A DNA stretch of 64,000 nucleotides from Prevotella sp. E15-22 (GCF_023204875.1 NZ_CP096247.1:1364001-1428000); one strand, 5' to 3'; positions 30,071 to 43,591 are shown, counted from the stretch's first letter. Translations and numbers: made by a program. The notes: generated from the letters alone by a model not told the origin.

Positions 30071-30078
30071 TAATTTTG
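30071..30078 (+). promoter_or_regulatory. -7 element immediately upstream of lptD
   Basis: TAATTTTG matches TAnnTTTG. It ends 6 bases before the GTG start at 30084, which would make the mRNA leaderless or nearly so. No convincing -33 TTTG is visible at the expected position near 30050. Confidence 0.45.
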
Positions 30079-30083
30079 TAGCC

Positions 30084-32936
30084 GTGAAACGCAAGTCGGT
30101 CATATTTTTACTTCTTTTCGTCTTCCTTTTTGTGATGGCGGGTGTCCCGTCAATACCTTTTTATGAAAACAGGTATGGGGTGACGACAGATGATTCTGCA
30201 TCCACGAATGATGCCGTATCATCTCATGATATATCTAAAGCATCGTCTATTATAGATTCTCTTCGTAATGATACTGTTGAGTTAGATTCACTCCATTTGG
30301 CTATTCTTCGTCATAACAAGGCTGTAGACGATTCTTTGACTCAAGATAGTCTAAATAAAACGAAGAAGAATGGCATTGATTCTCCTGTTGAGTTCTCGGC
30401 AAATGATTCTCTTGTTTTTATTGCCTCTACGGGTATGGCAAATCTTTATGGTGACTCTCATGTAAAATACCAAAATATGGACCTGAAGAGTGAGAAAATC
30501 TATATGTGTATGGACTCTTCCTTGGTGCATGCTACAGGTGCTCGTGATACTGCGGGCGTAATATTTGGAACACCAGTATTTCATATGGGTAACGATACAT
30601 ATGAGAGTGATACGATGGCTTTTAATTTCAAAACTAAGAAAGGCCTTATCCAGCAGGTATATACAGAGCAAGAAGATGGTTTTTTGACTAGCGAGATATC
30701 TAAACGTGATGCTGATGGTGTCCTCTACTTGCAGCATGGTCGATACACGACTTGTGATGACCCGCATCCAGATTTTTATATAGCTCTCTCTCGAGCAAAA
30801 GTACGCCCAGGCAAAGATGTTGTCTTTGGCCCCGCATATTTAGTTGTTTGTGACGTACCACTTCCTTTGGCTATACCTTATGGTTTTTTTCCCTTTACAA
30901 AGAGTTACTCTAGTGGTTTTATCATGCCAACCTATGGCGATGAGACTTCGCGAGGTTTCTATCTGCGTGATGGTGGCTACTATTTTGCATTGTCTGATAA
31001 AATGGATTTAAAACTGTTGGGGGAAATTTATACAAAGGGTTCGTGGGCTGTTAGTGCTGCTTCTAATTATCGTAAGCGTTATCGCTTTAGCGGATCGTTC
31101 TATGCTAGTTATCAGAATTCTGTTGAGGGTGAGAAAAATCTGCCTGATTATAGTAAGACAACAAGTTTTAAGATACAGTGGAGTCATCGGCAGGATCCAA
31201 AGGCAAATCCCTATAGAAATTTGTCTGCATCGGTTAACTTTGCTACTAGTAGTTATGAGCGAAACAACTTGACGTCGATGTATAATCCGCAGACTTTAAC
31301 CCAGAGTACCCGTACATCATCGGTGAACTTCTCAACAAAGTTTTCAAGCATTGGCATGAATATTAATGCTACAATGAACTTGAACCAAAATATGCGCGAC
31401 TCGAGCATTGCTATGACGATGCCTGATCTTAATATAGCGATTGCCCGTTTCTATCCATTCAAAAGAAAGAAAATGGTTGGCAAGGAAAGATGGTATGAAA
31501 AGATTTCATTGTCGTATACGGGACGTATTAGCAATAGTATCTCCACAAAAGAAGATAAGTTGATGCATTCCGATTTGGTAAAAGACTGGCGTAATGGAAT
31601 GCAGCATAGCATCCCTGTTAGTGCTAACTTTACCCTTTTTAATTATATCAATCTTAATGCTTCGTTCAATTTTACTGATCGCACGTATTTCAGTAAGACT
31701 ATGCAGTCATGGGATGGAGCAAAGGTTGTAAACGACACTATCTATGGCCTCTATAATATATATAATTGGTCTATGTCGATGAGTGCCTCTACTAAACTTT
31801 ATGGCTTCCTAAAACCATCTTCTAAGTTCTTGGGCGGAAAGATTAATGCGATACGTCATGTGCTAACACCGCAGCTTTCTTTTACTTATGCCCCAGATTT
31901 TAGTACCTCACGTTATGGCTATTATGATACTTACCAGAAAACTAATGCCGATGGAACTGTTTCGTTGGTGGAATACTCACCTTATGCTAATCAACTCTAT
32001 GGTGTGCCTGGTAAGGGGAAAACTGGAAGTATCCACATGGATATATCAAATAACCTTGAAATGAAGACTCTCGACAAGAATGATTCTATTCATAAAGTGT
32101 CCCTCATTGATGAATTAGGACTTTCAATGGGATATAATATGGCAGCAAAGATTCGTCCTTGGAGTGACTTAAATACCCGTTTACGCTTAAAACTTTCTAA
32201 GAATTATACACTGAATATTAATGCTGTCTTTGCCAGCTATGTTTATGAGGCTGACTCTGTAGGTGCTACACCACGTATCAGTGAGAATACTACTTATTGG
32301 GAGAAAGGTAAAATAGGACGTTTTCAAGGTATGTCTCAAAACCTTTCTTATACACTTTCTAGTGATAAGGTTTCCAATTTCTTTAAGTGGATTAGGGGAG
32401 AACGTACTAATAAGAATGATGAAAACCAGTCTGCCAAGAAAAAGGAAGAGGATGATGTTGATATTGAGTCGAATCTAGATAAAGACTTAGAAGAAGGTAA
32501 ACATGGTGCCAAGAAGAAAGATGCCGGTAAGGCAGAGACCGACGAAGATGGTTATATGAATTTCTCGCTGCCGTGGTCATTGAGTTTTGGATATGGTGTT
32601 ACCATGCGTGAAGATACTGATGTTAAGAGATTCAATTACAACACCATGAGGTATCCGTATAAGTTTACTCAGAATCTGAACATGAGTGGTAATATTCGCT
32701 TGTCTGATGGTTGGAATATCTCATTTTCGTCGGGATATGATTTCGAAAACAAGAAAATATCAATGACGATGGCTTCACTATCTCGTGACCTCCATTGTTT
32801 TAATATGTCGTGTTCTGTAGTGCTTGCTCCTTATACCAGTTATAATTTCTCGTTCCGTTGTAATGCCTCAACACTGACCGATGCATTGAAATATGATAAA
32901 CGTTCTTCGTATTCTAATGCTGTTCAATGGTATTGA
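30084..32936 (+). CDS. lptD: LPS-assembly outer-membrane protein LptD (Bacteroidetes type)
   Basis: Inserts lipopolysaccharide/lipooligosaccharide into the outer leaflet of the outer membrane. Seen in 950 aa: N-terminal signal sequence KRKSVIFLLLFVFLFVMAG, an OstA-like beta-jellyroll region (about 105-230: ANLYGDSHVKYQNMDLKSEKIYM), a conserved GFFPFTKSYSSGFIMPTYGDE near 270, then alternating amphipathic strands of a large barrel to the C-terminus, ending AVQWY. A lysine/glutamate-rich stretch (about residues 770-825) is an unusually charged loop between strands. The start is GTG at 30084; no ATG preserves the signal peptide. LptE/LptA partners are not in the window. Confidence 0.88.
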   Translation: MKRKSVIFLLLFVFLFVMAGVPSIPFYENRYGVTTDDSASTNDAVSSHDISKASSIIDSLRNDTVELDSLHLAILRHNKAVDDSLTQDSLNKTKKNGIDSPVEFSANDSLVFIASTGMANLYGDSHVKYQNMDLKSEKIYMCMDSSLVHATGARDTAGVIFGTPVFHMGNDTYESDTMAFNFKTKKGLIQQVYTEQEDGFLTSEISKRDADGVLYLQHGRYTTCDDPHPDFYIALSRAKVRPGKDVVFGPAYLVVCDVPLPLAIPYGFFPFTKSYSSGFIMPTYGDETSRGFYLRDGGYYFALSDKMDLKLLGEIYTKGSWAVSAASNYRKRYRFSGSFYASYQNSVEGEKNLPDYSKTTSFKIQWSHRQDPKANPYRNLSASVNFATSSYERNNLTSMYNPQTLTQSTRTSSVNFSTKFSSIGMNINATMNLNQNMRDSSIAMTMPDLNIAIARFYPFKRKKMVGKERWYEKISLSYTGRISNSISTKEDKLMHSDLVKDWRNGMQHSIPVSANFTLFNYINLNASFNFTDRTYFSKTMQSWDGAKVVNDTIYGLYNIYNWSMSMSASTKLYGFLKPSSKFLGGKINAIRHVLTPQLSFTYAPDFSTSRYGYYDTYQKTNADGTVSLVEYSPYANQLYGVPGKGKTGSIHMDISNNLEMKTLDKNDSIHKVSLIDELGLSMGYNMAAKIRPWSDLNTRLRLKLSKNYTLNINAVFASYVYEADSVGATPRISENTTYWEKGKIGRFQGMSQNLSYTLSSDKVSNFFKWIRGERTNKNDENQSAKKKEEDDVDIESNLDKDLEEGKHGAKKKDAGKAETDEDGYMNFSLPWSLSFGYGVTMREDTDVKRFNYNTMRYPYKFTQNLNMSGNIRLSDGWNISFSSGYDFENKKISMTMASLSRDLHCFNMSCSVVLAPYTSYNFSFRCNASTLTDALKYDKRSSYSNAVQWY

Positions 32937-32994
32937 TGTATCAATAATTGCATTTGAATATTACTTTGTTTCTATTGGAATATTCTGAAATATA

Positions 32995-33026
32995 TTTGGT
33001 GTTTTCCTTGCTTCTTTGTACCTTTG
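32995..33026 (+). promoter_or_regulatory. thrS promoter
   Basis: TTTG (32995-32998), 20-bp spacer, TACCTTTG (33019-33026); 33 bases to the ATG at 33060. A full consensus match. No T-box, riboswitch or terminator hairpin is evident in the short leader. Confidence 0.8.
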
Positions 33027-33059
33027 CATTCGATTTAAATTTAAACATATATTGTAAAT

Positions 33060-35006
33060 ATGGAAATTAAGATTACTTTTCCGGACGGATCTGTTCGCTC
33101 GTATGAGCAGGGCGTAACCGGACTCCAGATTGCCGAGAGTATTTCGCCAGCTCTGGCTCGCAGTGTATTGGCTTGCGGTGTGAATGGCGAAACGGTGGAG
33201 TTAAACCGTCCTATCAATGAGGACGCACAGATTGAACTCTATAAGTGGGACGACGAGCAGGGTAAGCATACTTTCTGGCATACCTCTGCCCACCTACTAG
33301 CTGAAGCACTTCAGGAATTGTATCCTGGTATTCAGTTCGGTTTTGGTCCTGCTGTAGAGAGTGGTTTCTTCTATGATGTGCTGCTGCCTAATGGTGAAAG
33401 CATCAAGGAGAGCGATTTTTCTACCATCGAGAACAAGATGCGTGAATTGGCCTCTAAGAAAGAGCCTGTGGTTCGCAAGGAGGTGGCTAAAGCTGATGCT
33501 TTGAAGGAGTTTGCGGCTAATGGTCAGACCTACAAATGCGAACATATTGAACAGGACCTTGAGGATGGCACCATCACCACCTATACACAAGGTGCTTTCA
33601 CAGACCTTTGTCGTGGTCCCCACTTGATGGATACAGGTGAGATTAAGGCTATTAAGTTGACCTCGGTTGCTGGCGCTTTCTGGCGTGGCGATGCCAACCG
33701 TGAGCAGATGCAGCGCCTCTATGGTATTTCATTCCCCAAGAAGAAGATGCTCGACGAGTATCTTGTAATGCTTGAGGAAGCCAAGAAGCGTGACCATCGA
33801 AAGATTGGTAAGGAGATGGAACTATTCATGTTCTCTGACAAGGTCGGTAAGGGCCTGCCTATTTGGTTGCCAAAGGGAACAGATATGCGTCTGCGCTTGC
33901 AGGACCACTTGCGTAAGGTTCAGAAACGTTATGGATATCAAGAAGTTATCACTCCGCATATTGGTTCAAAGAATCTCTATGTTACTTCTGGTCACTGGGA
34001 TCACTATGGTAAGGATTCTTTCCAGCCTATCCAGACTCCGGAGGAGGGTGAAGAATACCTGTTGAAACCAATGAACTGTCCTCACCACTGTGAAATCTTC
34101 GCATGGAAGCCCCGTTCGTACAAGGATTTACCCCTACGTATTGCAGAGTTTGGTACCGTATATCGTTACGAGCAGAGTGGTGAGCTTCATGGTTTGACTC
34201 GTGTGCGTTCGTTCACTCAGGACGATGCCCACCTGTTCTGCCGTCCAGACCAAGTGAAGCAGGAATTCCTCAACGTGATGGATATCATCAATGTGGTGTT
34301 ATCTGCCTTCGGTTTCAACTTCGAGGCACAGATTTCTCTGCGCGACCCCAATAACCATGAGAAGTATGTGGGTAGCGATGAAGATTGGGCATTGGCGGAG
34401 AAGGCCATCCAAGAGGCATGTGAAGAGAAGGGACTGCCCGCTAAAGTAGAATATGGCGAGGCCGCTTTCTATGGTCCGAAACTCGACTTTATGATTAAGG
34501 ATGCCATAGGTCGTCGTTGGCAGTTGGGTACTATTCAGGTGGACTACAACCTACCTAAGCGCTTCCAGCTAGAGTATACTGACGAAGATAATCAGAAGAA
34601 GACGCCTGTGATGATTCACCGTGCTCCTTTCGGTTCTATGGAGCGTTTCACTGCTGTGCTGATTGAGCACACCAGTGGTCACTTCCCCTTGTGGCTTACT
34701 CCTGACCAGGTTGTTGTTTTGCCTCTGTCAGAGAAGTACAACGACTATGCAAAGAAGGTGCTCGAGCAGTTCAATCTGCAGGGTGTTCGTGGTTCTATCG
34801 ATCTTCGTAACGAGAAGTTGGGTCGTAAGATTCGCGATAACGAGTTGAAGCGTATTCCTTACATGGTCATTGTTGGTGAGAAGGAAGCTGCCGAGGGACT
34901 TGTCTCAATGCGCCAGCAGGGTGGTGGCGAACAGGCTACCATGACTATTCAGGAGTTCATCGACAAGATTAATGCTGAAGTTGCCGAGCAGACAAAGAAC
35001 TTCTAA
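33060..35006 (+). CDS. thrS: Threonyl-tRNA synthetase
   Basis: Charges tRNA-Thr; class II synthetase with editing. Seen in 648 aa: TGS domain (1-62), the editing domain with [17 protein letters not shown] near residue 75 and the [10 protein letters not shown] segment near 180 supplying its Cys/His residues, and the catalytic core with [16 protein letters not shown] (Zn Cys), [20 protein letters not shown] (motif 2) and [12 protein letters not shown] (motif 3). An anticodon-binding domain lies at the C-terminus (about 545-640). Full length, all key residues present. infC-rpmI-rplT, often downstream of thrS, are absent here; the next gene is convergent and only 21 bases away. Confidence 0.97.
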   Translation: MEIKITFPDGSVRSYEQGVTGLQIAESISPALARSVLACGVNGETVELNRPINEDAQIELYKWDDEQGKHTFWHTSAHLLAEALQELYPGIQFGFGPAVESGFFYDVLLPNGESIKESDFSTIENKMRELASKKEPVVRKEVAKADALKEFAANGQTYKCEHIEQDLEDGTITTYTQGAFTDLCRGPHLMDTGEIKAIKLTSVAGAFWRGDANREQMQRLYGISFPKKKMLDEYLVMLEEAKKRDHRKIGKEMELFMFSDKVGKGLPIWLPKGTDMRLRLQDHLRKVQKRYGYQEVITPHIGSKNLYVTSGHWDHYGKDSFQPIQTPEEGEEYLLKPMNCPHHCEIFAWKPRSYKDLPLRIAEFGTVYRYEQSGELHGLTRVRSFTQDDAHLFCRPDQVKQEFLNVMDIINVVLSAFGFNFEAQISLRDPNNHEKYVGSDEDWALAEKAIQEACEEKGLPAKVEYGEAAFYGPKLDFMIKDAIGRRWQLGTIQVDYNLPKRFQLEYTDEDNQKKTPVMIHRAPFGSMERFTAVLIEHTSGHFPLWLTPDQVVVLPLSEKYNDYAKKVLEQFNLQGVRGSIDLRNEKLGRKIRDNELKRIPYMVIVGEKEAAEGLVSMRQQGGGEQATMTIQEFIDKINAEVAEQTKNF

Positions 35007-35027
35007 TGGGAATTTTCTACTAATGAT

Positions 35028-35930
35028 TTAAAGTTTCAGGATTTCTAGTCGAAACCAGTCGCGCAACACACCCTTGTACTGATTCTGTGAGTCAGCGATT
35101 AGGAGTAGCAAGTTGGGTGATACCTGACAGAGTCCTTCGAAATTTGCAAACTTATGACTGGTGATGGAGAGCCGTGTGCGGAACTCCGTCACCAGTTTCT
35201 TTTTTAGAAAGTGTTCTTCATCACTGGGCATTACTTCATAGATGCGCGTTACCGTTTTAGCGCCCACTTTTAGCTTTGGTACCCAGATTTGGCGTTCCAT
35301 CACTAGAAGGCGGCCATCACCTAGGGCACAAAGTGCTGAAATTCCATAGATTTGTTTGCGGTTGGTGGGCACGTCGGGCTCATAGTAATACGTATGTTTC
35401 AGTTTTAGATTATCATCGAATGCCAATAGTCGGATGGTATTCTCGCCTGGAAGGGGTTGCTCGGTCATGGTATAGAACAGATTTTGACAGGTGTCATAAG
35501 TCAGTGCTTCTAGTCCTGCATTCTGCTTTGCCTTCTTAATGTTAGCAGGGATGGCTAGTTTTTGGCCCGTACGTTGTCCGTCAAGATCGTATTCATAGAC
35601 TTCATTGTCAGCTTCGCCACAGATATAGAGAGTTTTGGAAGAGGGTCTATAACAGATATCTTCCATATCGCGGTTAGGTAGTCCGCAGGAGCGATAGCCC
35701 AGGTCGCATACTGCCGTGATGCGTTGTCGTATACTGTCGATGGTGATATGCACTAATCGAAAGCCGTCTGTTTGTGCCTTGTCGTCGACCATGGCATATC
35801 GGCCGTCGCCCAAGGCGCAGATACCGCTGTAGTTACCCTTGGCCAGGTCTTTGTGAAACTGCTGCTGACGTTGAGCTGAAATGAATAGCGGCACTACGAA
35901 GAGTGCCGCTATGATAAGAATTCTGTTCAT
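35028..35930 (-). CDS. Secreted phytase-esterase-like beta-propeller protein
   Basis: 300-aa exported protein: signal peptide ILIIAALFVVPLFISAQ, then propeller-like strands with NYSGICALGDGRYAMVDDKA, RDMEDICYRP, AGLEALTYDT, GISALCALGDGRLLVMER and HKFANFEGLCQVSPNLLLLIADSQN. This pattern (repeated xLE/xMEDI plus a C-terminal NFEGL) is that of the 'esterase-like activity of phytase' / SdiA-regulated family, whose real substrate is uncertain. It lies 9 bases downstream of the beta-galactosidase and is presumably co-transcribed, which suggests an envelope role but not a reaction. Confidence 0.75.
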   Translation of the reverse strand: MNRILIIAALFVVPLFISAQRQQQFHKDLAKGNYSGICALGDGRYAMVDDKAQTDGFRLVHITIDSIRQRITAVCDLGYRSCGLPNRDMEDICYRPSSKTLYICGEADNEVYEYDLDGQRTGQKLAIPANIKKAKQNAGLEALTYDTCQNLFYTMTEQPLPGENTIRLLAFDDNLKLKHTYYYEPDVPTNRKQIYGISALCALGDGRLLVMERQIWVPKLKVGAKTVTRIYEVMPSDEEHFLKKKLVTEFRTRLSITSHKFANFEGLCQVSPNLLLLIADSQNQYKGVLRDWFRLEILKL

Positions 35931-35939
35931 ATCATCTTT

Positions 35940-39119
<3,180 letters not shown>

Positions 39120-39169
39120 CTAACTCTTTTATAATGAGTTCCGATAAATCTGCGAAAAACAAAACTTAT

Positions 39170-39703
39170 TTATTCCTTATAGTGCTTATCTTTTGCTTCT
39201 CGCGCAAAGGCAAAGAGTTCCAAAGGCAAGTGACAATAGCCGTCTGGATTCTTATCAAGGTAGTCTTGATGATATTCCTCAGCTTTAAAGAAACATTTTA
39301 GTTGCTCTCGTTCAACAACTAGAGGTTCTGAGTATTTTTGTTGTTCTTCATTGAAAACCTTGTTGATTACTTCAATGTCTTGATTGTCGGTATAGTAAAT
39401 GCCTGTGCGATAGCGTGTTCCCTCGTCGTGCCCCTGCTTATTTAGACTCGTCGGGTCAATGGCCTTAAAAAACATTCTAAGTAGGAATTCTAAACTGGCC
39501 ACTTCTGGATTATACCTTACGTGTACCGTCTCAGCGTGTCCTGTCTTGTCAGTATAAACTTCTTTGTACGAAGGGTCCTCTGTGTGTCCATTCGCAAATC
39601 CTACTTCTGTTTCCAACACACCTTCAATCTGTTTGAAGAAATGTTCAGTGCCCCAAAAGCAACCGCCTGCCAGATAAATGTCTTTGATGTTGTTTGTTGT
39701 CAT
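39170..39703 (-). CDS. msrA: Peptide-methionine (S)-S-oxide reductase
   Basis: Reduces the S-epimer of methionine sulfoxide in proteins. Seen in 177 aa: active-site GGCFWGTEHFFKQIEGV near residues 13-29, TGHAETVHVRYNPEV, FKAIDPTSLNKQGHDEGTRYRTGIYY and AEEYHQDYLDKNP near the C-terminus. It has no signal peptide, so it is probably cytoplasmic, and no MsrB domain is fused. Monocistronic, with its own TAACTTTG -7 element about 35 bases upstream. Confidence 0.95.
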   Translation of the reverse strand: MTTNNIKDIYLAGGCFWGTEHFFKQIEGVLETEVGFANGHTEDPSYKEVYTDKTGHAETVHVRYNPEVASLEFLLRMFFKAIDPTSLNKQGHDEGTRYRTGIYYTDNQDIEVINKVFNEEQQKYSEPLVVEREQLKCFFKAEEYHQDYLDKNPDGYCHLPLELFAFAREAKDKHYKE

Positions 39704-39964
39704 GTTAAACTTGTTAAGTCATTAATATTTTGAGTGGCAAAGTTACGAAAAAAAAATGAGAGAGAATCGTGCTTCCTTTCTTTTTTTATTTTTTCGTATG
39801 GTCATTACAATAATATGTGGTGGAAAATATGTCATTTGTTGTTTCTTAATATGCTATTTGTCGTTGATATCTATAATGCTTTCGATGATAAAGTGCCATA
39901 CTTGCGATTGATACATGTAGGAATGTATACTATAACATTGTTTTGTCACGAATTAAAAATAATA
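39704..39964. other. Intergenic stretch between msrA and PFOR
   Basis: The gap between the two genes (318 bases in all) contains the msrA -7 element TAACTTTG on the minus strand (39738-39745), an A9 tract, AT-rich sequence, and at its right end the PFOR terminator (listed separately). I see no RNA gene or repeat and no credible coding sequence in it. Confidence 0.6.
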
Positions 39965-39999
39965 AAATAAGGAGCACCCGAATCATCGGATGCTCCTTT
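39965..39999 (-). terminator. PFOR terminator
   Basis: On the minus strand AAGGAGCATCCG pairs with CGGGTGCTCCTT (plus 39987-39998 and 39969-39980, one G-T pair) across a 6-nt loop, followed by ATTTTATT. It begins 23 bases past the stop. Confidence 0.85.
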
Positions 40000-40021
40000 A
40001 ATATAGGATGGAGTAGGGGGA

Positions 40022-43000
40022 TTAGTCCTCCCAGTTCTCCTGTGACTTGCGGATGTAAGTCTTGTAGCGCAGCTGGGCCATCTTCTGTGCCTCAGCGAAC
40101 AGCTCCTCAGCCTCATTAGGATAAGCCTTCTTAACAGAGAGGTAACGAACCTCACCAAGCAGGAAGTCGTGGAAGTTCTCCCAGTTAGGCTCCTTAGAGT
40201 CGAGAGAGAATGGGTTCTTGCCTTCCTCAGCCAGAGCTGGGTTGTAGCGCCACAGGTGCCAGTAACCGCACTCAACAGCCTTCTTCTCCTCGGCCTGACT
40301 CTTACCCATACCGCCCTTGGCCTTCAGACCGTGGTTGATACATGGAGCGTAAGCGATGATGATTGAAGGTCCGTGCCATGCCTCAGCCTCGCGGATAGCC
40401 TTGAGAGTCTGTGCGTGGTCAGCACCCATAGCAATCTGGGCTACATATACATAACCATAGGTTGTAGCAATCATACCCAGATCCTTCTTGCGGATGCGCT
40501 TACCCTGAGCAGCGAACTGAGCGATAGCACCAAGAGGAGTAGCCTTAGAAGCCTGACCACCGGTGTTAGAGTAAACCTCAGTATCGAGTACCAAGATGTT
40601 AACGTCCTCACCAGAAGCAATCACGTGGTCGAGACCGCCGTAACCGATGTCGTAAGAGGCACCGTCACCACCGATGATCCACTGTGAACGCTTTACGAGG
40701 TAGTGATCCAGAGTCTGGAGCTCCTTGCAAGTAGGACAACCCTTAGCTGCGCTCTCAGCGATGCAAGCACGAAGCTTTGGAGCAATCTCCTTAGTTTTCT
40801 CAGCATCCTCCTTGTTCTCAATCCACTCCTTAGCAAGTGCCTTGTACTCGTCGCTAGCGTTGCCGTCGATCATCTCCTGCAGCAGCTTAGCTACGCGCTC
40901 CTTCATCTTCTTGTTACCAAGAGCCATACCCAGACCGAACTCGCAGAAGTCCTCGAACAGTGAGTTGTTGAATACAGGACCCTGACCCTTCTCGTTCTTA
41001 GTGTAAGGTGTAGAAGGAATAGAAGCAGAGTAGATTGAAGAACATCCAGTAGCGTTGGCAATCATCTGGCGATCACCGAACAGCTGAGAAATCAGCTTAA
41101 CGTATGGAGTCTCACCGCAACCAGAGCAAGCGCCAGAGAACTCGAACAGAGGCTGAGCGAACTGAGAGTTCTTAACGTTTGACTTGATGTCAACCAGATG
41201 CTGCTTAGAAGGAACCTTAACAAGCTTGTCCCAATCGGCAGCCATCTTCTTGTTCTCGGTTGTATCGGGGTTGAATGGAACCATTGTGAGGGCCTTGCCA
41301 GTCTTAGGATTACCTGGGCAGATGTCAGCACAGTTGCCGCAACCCAGACAGTCGAGTACTGAAGGCTCGATAACGAAATGCATACCCTTCATAGCTGCAG
41401 GTGCCTTCATCTCGAGAGTCTCGAGACCGTCGAACTGAGCGAGCTCCTCGTCAGTAAGAACGAATGGACGGATAGCAGCGTGAGGACAGATGTAAGCACA
41501 CTGGTTACACTGGATACAGTTGTCCTTGTTCCAAGCTGGAACGAAGGCCTCAACACCACGCTTCTCGTAAGCGGCTGTGCCAACCTCCCAAGAACCGTCA
41601 ACGGTGTTGTGCTTAACGAAGTCAGAAACCTTCAGCAGGTCACCAGCCTGAGCGTTGATAGGACGAACCAACTCCTTAACGAATGCAGGAGCGTTGTCGG
41701 CCTTAGGCTCATCATCAGGCAGGTTAGCCCACTCAGGCTTAACTGTGAGCTGTACGTACTCACCACCACGGTCGATAGCAGCGTAGTTCTTATCAACTAC
41801 GTCCTGACCCTTAGCGCCGTAAGACTTCAGTGCTGCAGCCTTCATCTTCTCAACTGCGAGCTCTACAGGGATGACGCCGGTGATACGGAAGAATGCACTC
41901 TGCAGGATAGTGTTGGTACGGTTACCCAGACCAATCTCCTGTGCAATCTTAGTTGCGTTGATAGTGTATACAGTGATGTTGTTCTGAGCGAAGAAACGCT
42001 TCACCTTGTTAGGCATGAACTTCTCCAGCTCGTCGGCGTCGAAGATGGTGTTCAGCAGGAACTGACCATTCTTCTGCAGACCACGTGTAACGTCGTACAT
42101 GTGCAGGTAAGCCTGAACGTGGCAAGCTACGAAGTTAGGTGTAGTTACCAGGTAGGTAGAGCGGATAGGTGTATCACCGAAACGCAGGTGAGAGCAGGTG
42201 AAACCTCCTGACTTCTTAGAGTCGTAAGAGAAGTAAGCCTGGCAGTACTTGTCGGTGTTGTCACCAATAATCTTAACAGAGTTCTTGTTAGCACCTACGG
42301 TACCATCGGCACCCAGACCGTAGAACTTAGCTTGGAACATGCCAGCACCGCCAAGAGCAATCTCCTCAACCTCAGGCAGAGAGGTGAAGGTAACATCGTC
42401 TACGATACCAACTGTGAAGTGGTTCTTTGGCTCGGGCATAGCGAGGTTGTTGAACACGCTGATGATCTGAGCAGGTGTGGTGTCGCGGCTACCAAGACCG
42501 TAGCGGCCACCAACGATGAGAGGCTTGTTCTCTACGTCGTAGTAAGCATCCTTCACGTCGAGGTACAGAGGCTCGCCGTTTGCACCGGGCTCCTTTGTAC
42601 GGTCGAGCACAGCGATACGCTTAACAGTCTTAGGAACTGAAGCGAGCAGGTGCTTAACTGAGAATGGACGATAGAGGTGAACAGAGATCATACCAACCTT
42701 CTGACCGTTAGCGTTCAGGTAGTCGATAGCCTCGCGAGCTGCATCGGTAGCAGAACCCATGAGGATGATCATGCGATCAGCATCCTCAGCTCCGTAGTAT
42801 GAGAACAAATGGTACTCGCGGCCTGTAATCTTAGAGATCTCGCCGAGGTACTTCTCTACAACCTCAGGTACTGCATCGTAGTACTGGTTGCTAGCCTCAC
42901 GGTGTGTGAAGAATGTCTCTGGGTTCTCAGCAGTACCACGTGTGATAGGACGCTCAGGGCTCATAGCACGATCGCGGAAACGCTTAACGAACTCCTCCTT

Positions 43001-43591
43001 AACCAGAGGACGGATATCCTCCTGATCCATCAGCTCAATCTTGTGGTACTCGTGAGAGGTGCGGAAACCATCGAAAAAGTTAACGAATGGTACGCAGGTC
43101 TCGAGAGTTGCCAGGTGAGGAACGGCTGTGAGGTCCATCACCTCCTGTACTGAACCAGAGCAGAACATAGCGAAACCGGTCTGACGGCATGCCATTACGT
43201 CCTGGTGGTCGCCAAAGATACACAGAGAGTGAGAAGCCAGTGTACGAGCAGATACGTCGAATACACATGGAATAAGCTCACCAGCAATCTTGTACATGTT
43301 AGGAATCATCAGGAGCAGACCCTGAGAAGCAGTGAATGTAGTGGTGAGAGCACCAGCCTGCAGTGAACCGTGAACGGCACCGGCAGCACCAGCCTCTGAC
43401 TGCATTTCCTGAACACTGACGTTCTGGCCCCACAGGTTCTTACGACCACGGGCAGCCCACTCGTCAACATGCTCCGCCATTGGCGAAGACGGGGTGATGG
43501 GGTAGATTGCAGCTACCTCCGAGAACATATAGCTCACGTGAGCCGCAGCCTCGTTACCATCACAGGTGATAAACTTCTTTTCTTTAGCCAT
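40022..43591 (-). CDS. nifJ: Pyruvate:ferredoxin (flavodoxin) oxidoreductase, single chain
   Basis: Oxidatively decarboxylates pyruvate to acetyl-CoA, passing electrons to ferredoxin; central to anaerobic metabolism. Seen in 1189 aa, all domains fused: domain I pyrimidine-binding (AAAHVSYMFSEVAAIYPITPSSPMAEH), domain II, the gamma-like domain with GLGADGTVGANKNSVKIIG, and an inserted 2[4Fe-4S] ferredoxin domain (CIQCNQCAYICPHAA near 690, CLGCGNCADICPG near 750). The TPP domain follows with a third-cluster motif ACSGCGETPYV near 824, GDGASYDIGYGGLDH near 975 and TEVYSNTGGQASK. It appears to use an expression-biased codon set (AAG, AAC, GGT/GGA), unlike its flanks, as expected for an abundant enzyme. 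Monocistronic, with strong promoter and terminator. Confidence 0.97.
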   Translation of the reverse strand: MAKEKKFITCDGNEAAAHVSYMFSEVAAIYPITPSSPMAEHVDEWAARGRKNLWGQNVSVQEMQSEAGAAGAVHGSLQAGALTTTFTASQGLLLMIPNMYKIAGELIPCVFDVSARTLASHSLCIFGDHQDVMACRQTGFAMFCSGSVQEVMDLTAVPHLATLETCVPFVNFFDGFRTSHEYHKIELMDQEDIRPLVKEEFVKRFRDRAMSPERPITRGTAENPETFFTHREASNQYYDAVPEVVEKYLGEISKITGREYHLFSYYGAEDADRMIILMGSATDAAREAIDYLNANGQKVGMISVHLYRPFSVKHLLASVPKTVKRIAVLDRTKEPGANGEPLYLDVKDAYYDVENKPLIVGGRYGLGSRDTTPAQIISVFNNLAMPEPKNHFTVGIVDDVTFTSLPEVEEIALGGAGMFQAKFYGLGADGTVGANKNSVKIIGDNTDKYCQAYFSYDSKKSGGFTCSHLRFGDTPIRSTYLVTTPNFVACHVQAYLHMYDVTRGLQKNGQFLLNTIFDADELEKFMPNKVKRFFAQNNITVYTINATKIAQEIGLGNRTNTILQSAFFRITGVIPVELAVEKMKAAALKSYGAKGQDVVDKNYAAIDRGGEYVQLTVKPEWANLPDDEPKADNAPAFVKELVRPINAQAGDLLKVSDFVKHNTVDGSWEVGTAAYEKRGVEAFVPAWNKDNCIQCNQCAYICPHAAIRPFVLTDEELAQFDGLETLEMKAPAAMKGMHFVIEPSVLDCLGCGNCADICPGNPKTGKALTMVPFNPDTTENKKMAADWDKLVKVPSKQHLVDIKSNVKNSQFAQPLFEFSGACSGCGETPYVKLISQLFGDRQMIANATGCSSIYSASIPSTPYTKNEKGQGPVFNNSLFEDFCEFGLGMALGNKKMKERVAKLLQEMIDGNASDEYKALAKEWIENKEDAEKTKEIAPKLRACIAESAAKGCPTCKELQTLDHYLVKRSQWIIGGDGASYDIGYGGLDHVIASGEDVNILVLDTEVYSNTGGQASKATPLGAIAQFAAQGKRIRKKDLGMIATTYGYVYVAQIAMGADHAQTLKAIREAEAWHGPSIIIAYAPCINHGLKAKGGMGKSQAEEKKAVECGYWHLWRYNPALAEEGKNPFSLDSKEPNWENFHDFLLGEVRYLSVKKAYPNEAEELFAEAQKMAQLRYKTYIRKSQENWED

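Noticed and set aside
35007..35027. Terminator between thrS and the phytase-like gene
   Set aside because: Only 21 bases separate the convergent stops and no stem with a T tract is visible.
39734..39970. 78-codon plus-strand frame in the msrA-PFOR gap
   Set aside because: It begins within the minus-strand msrA -7 element, runs through an A9 tract and ends in the PFOR terminator; no supporting motif or ribosome site.
41378..42211. Open frame opposite PFOR
   Set aside because: Arises from the biased codon use of the strongly expressed PFOR gene; the encoded protein has no fold-like pattern.
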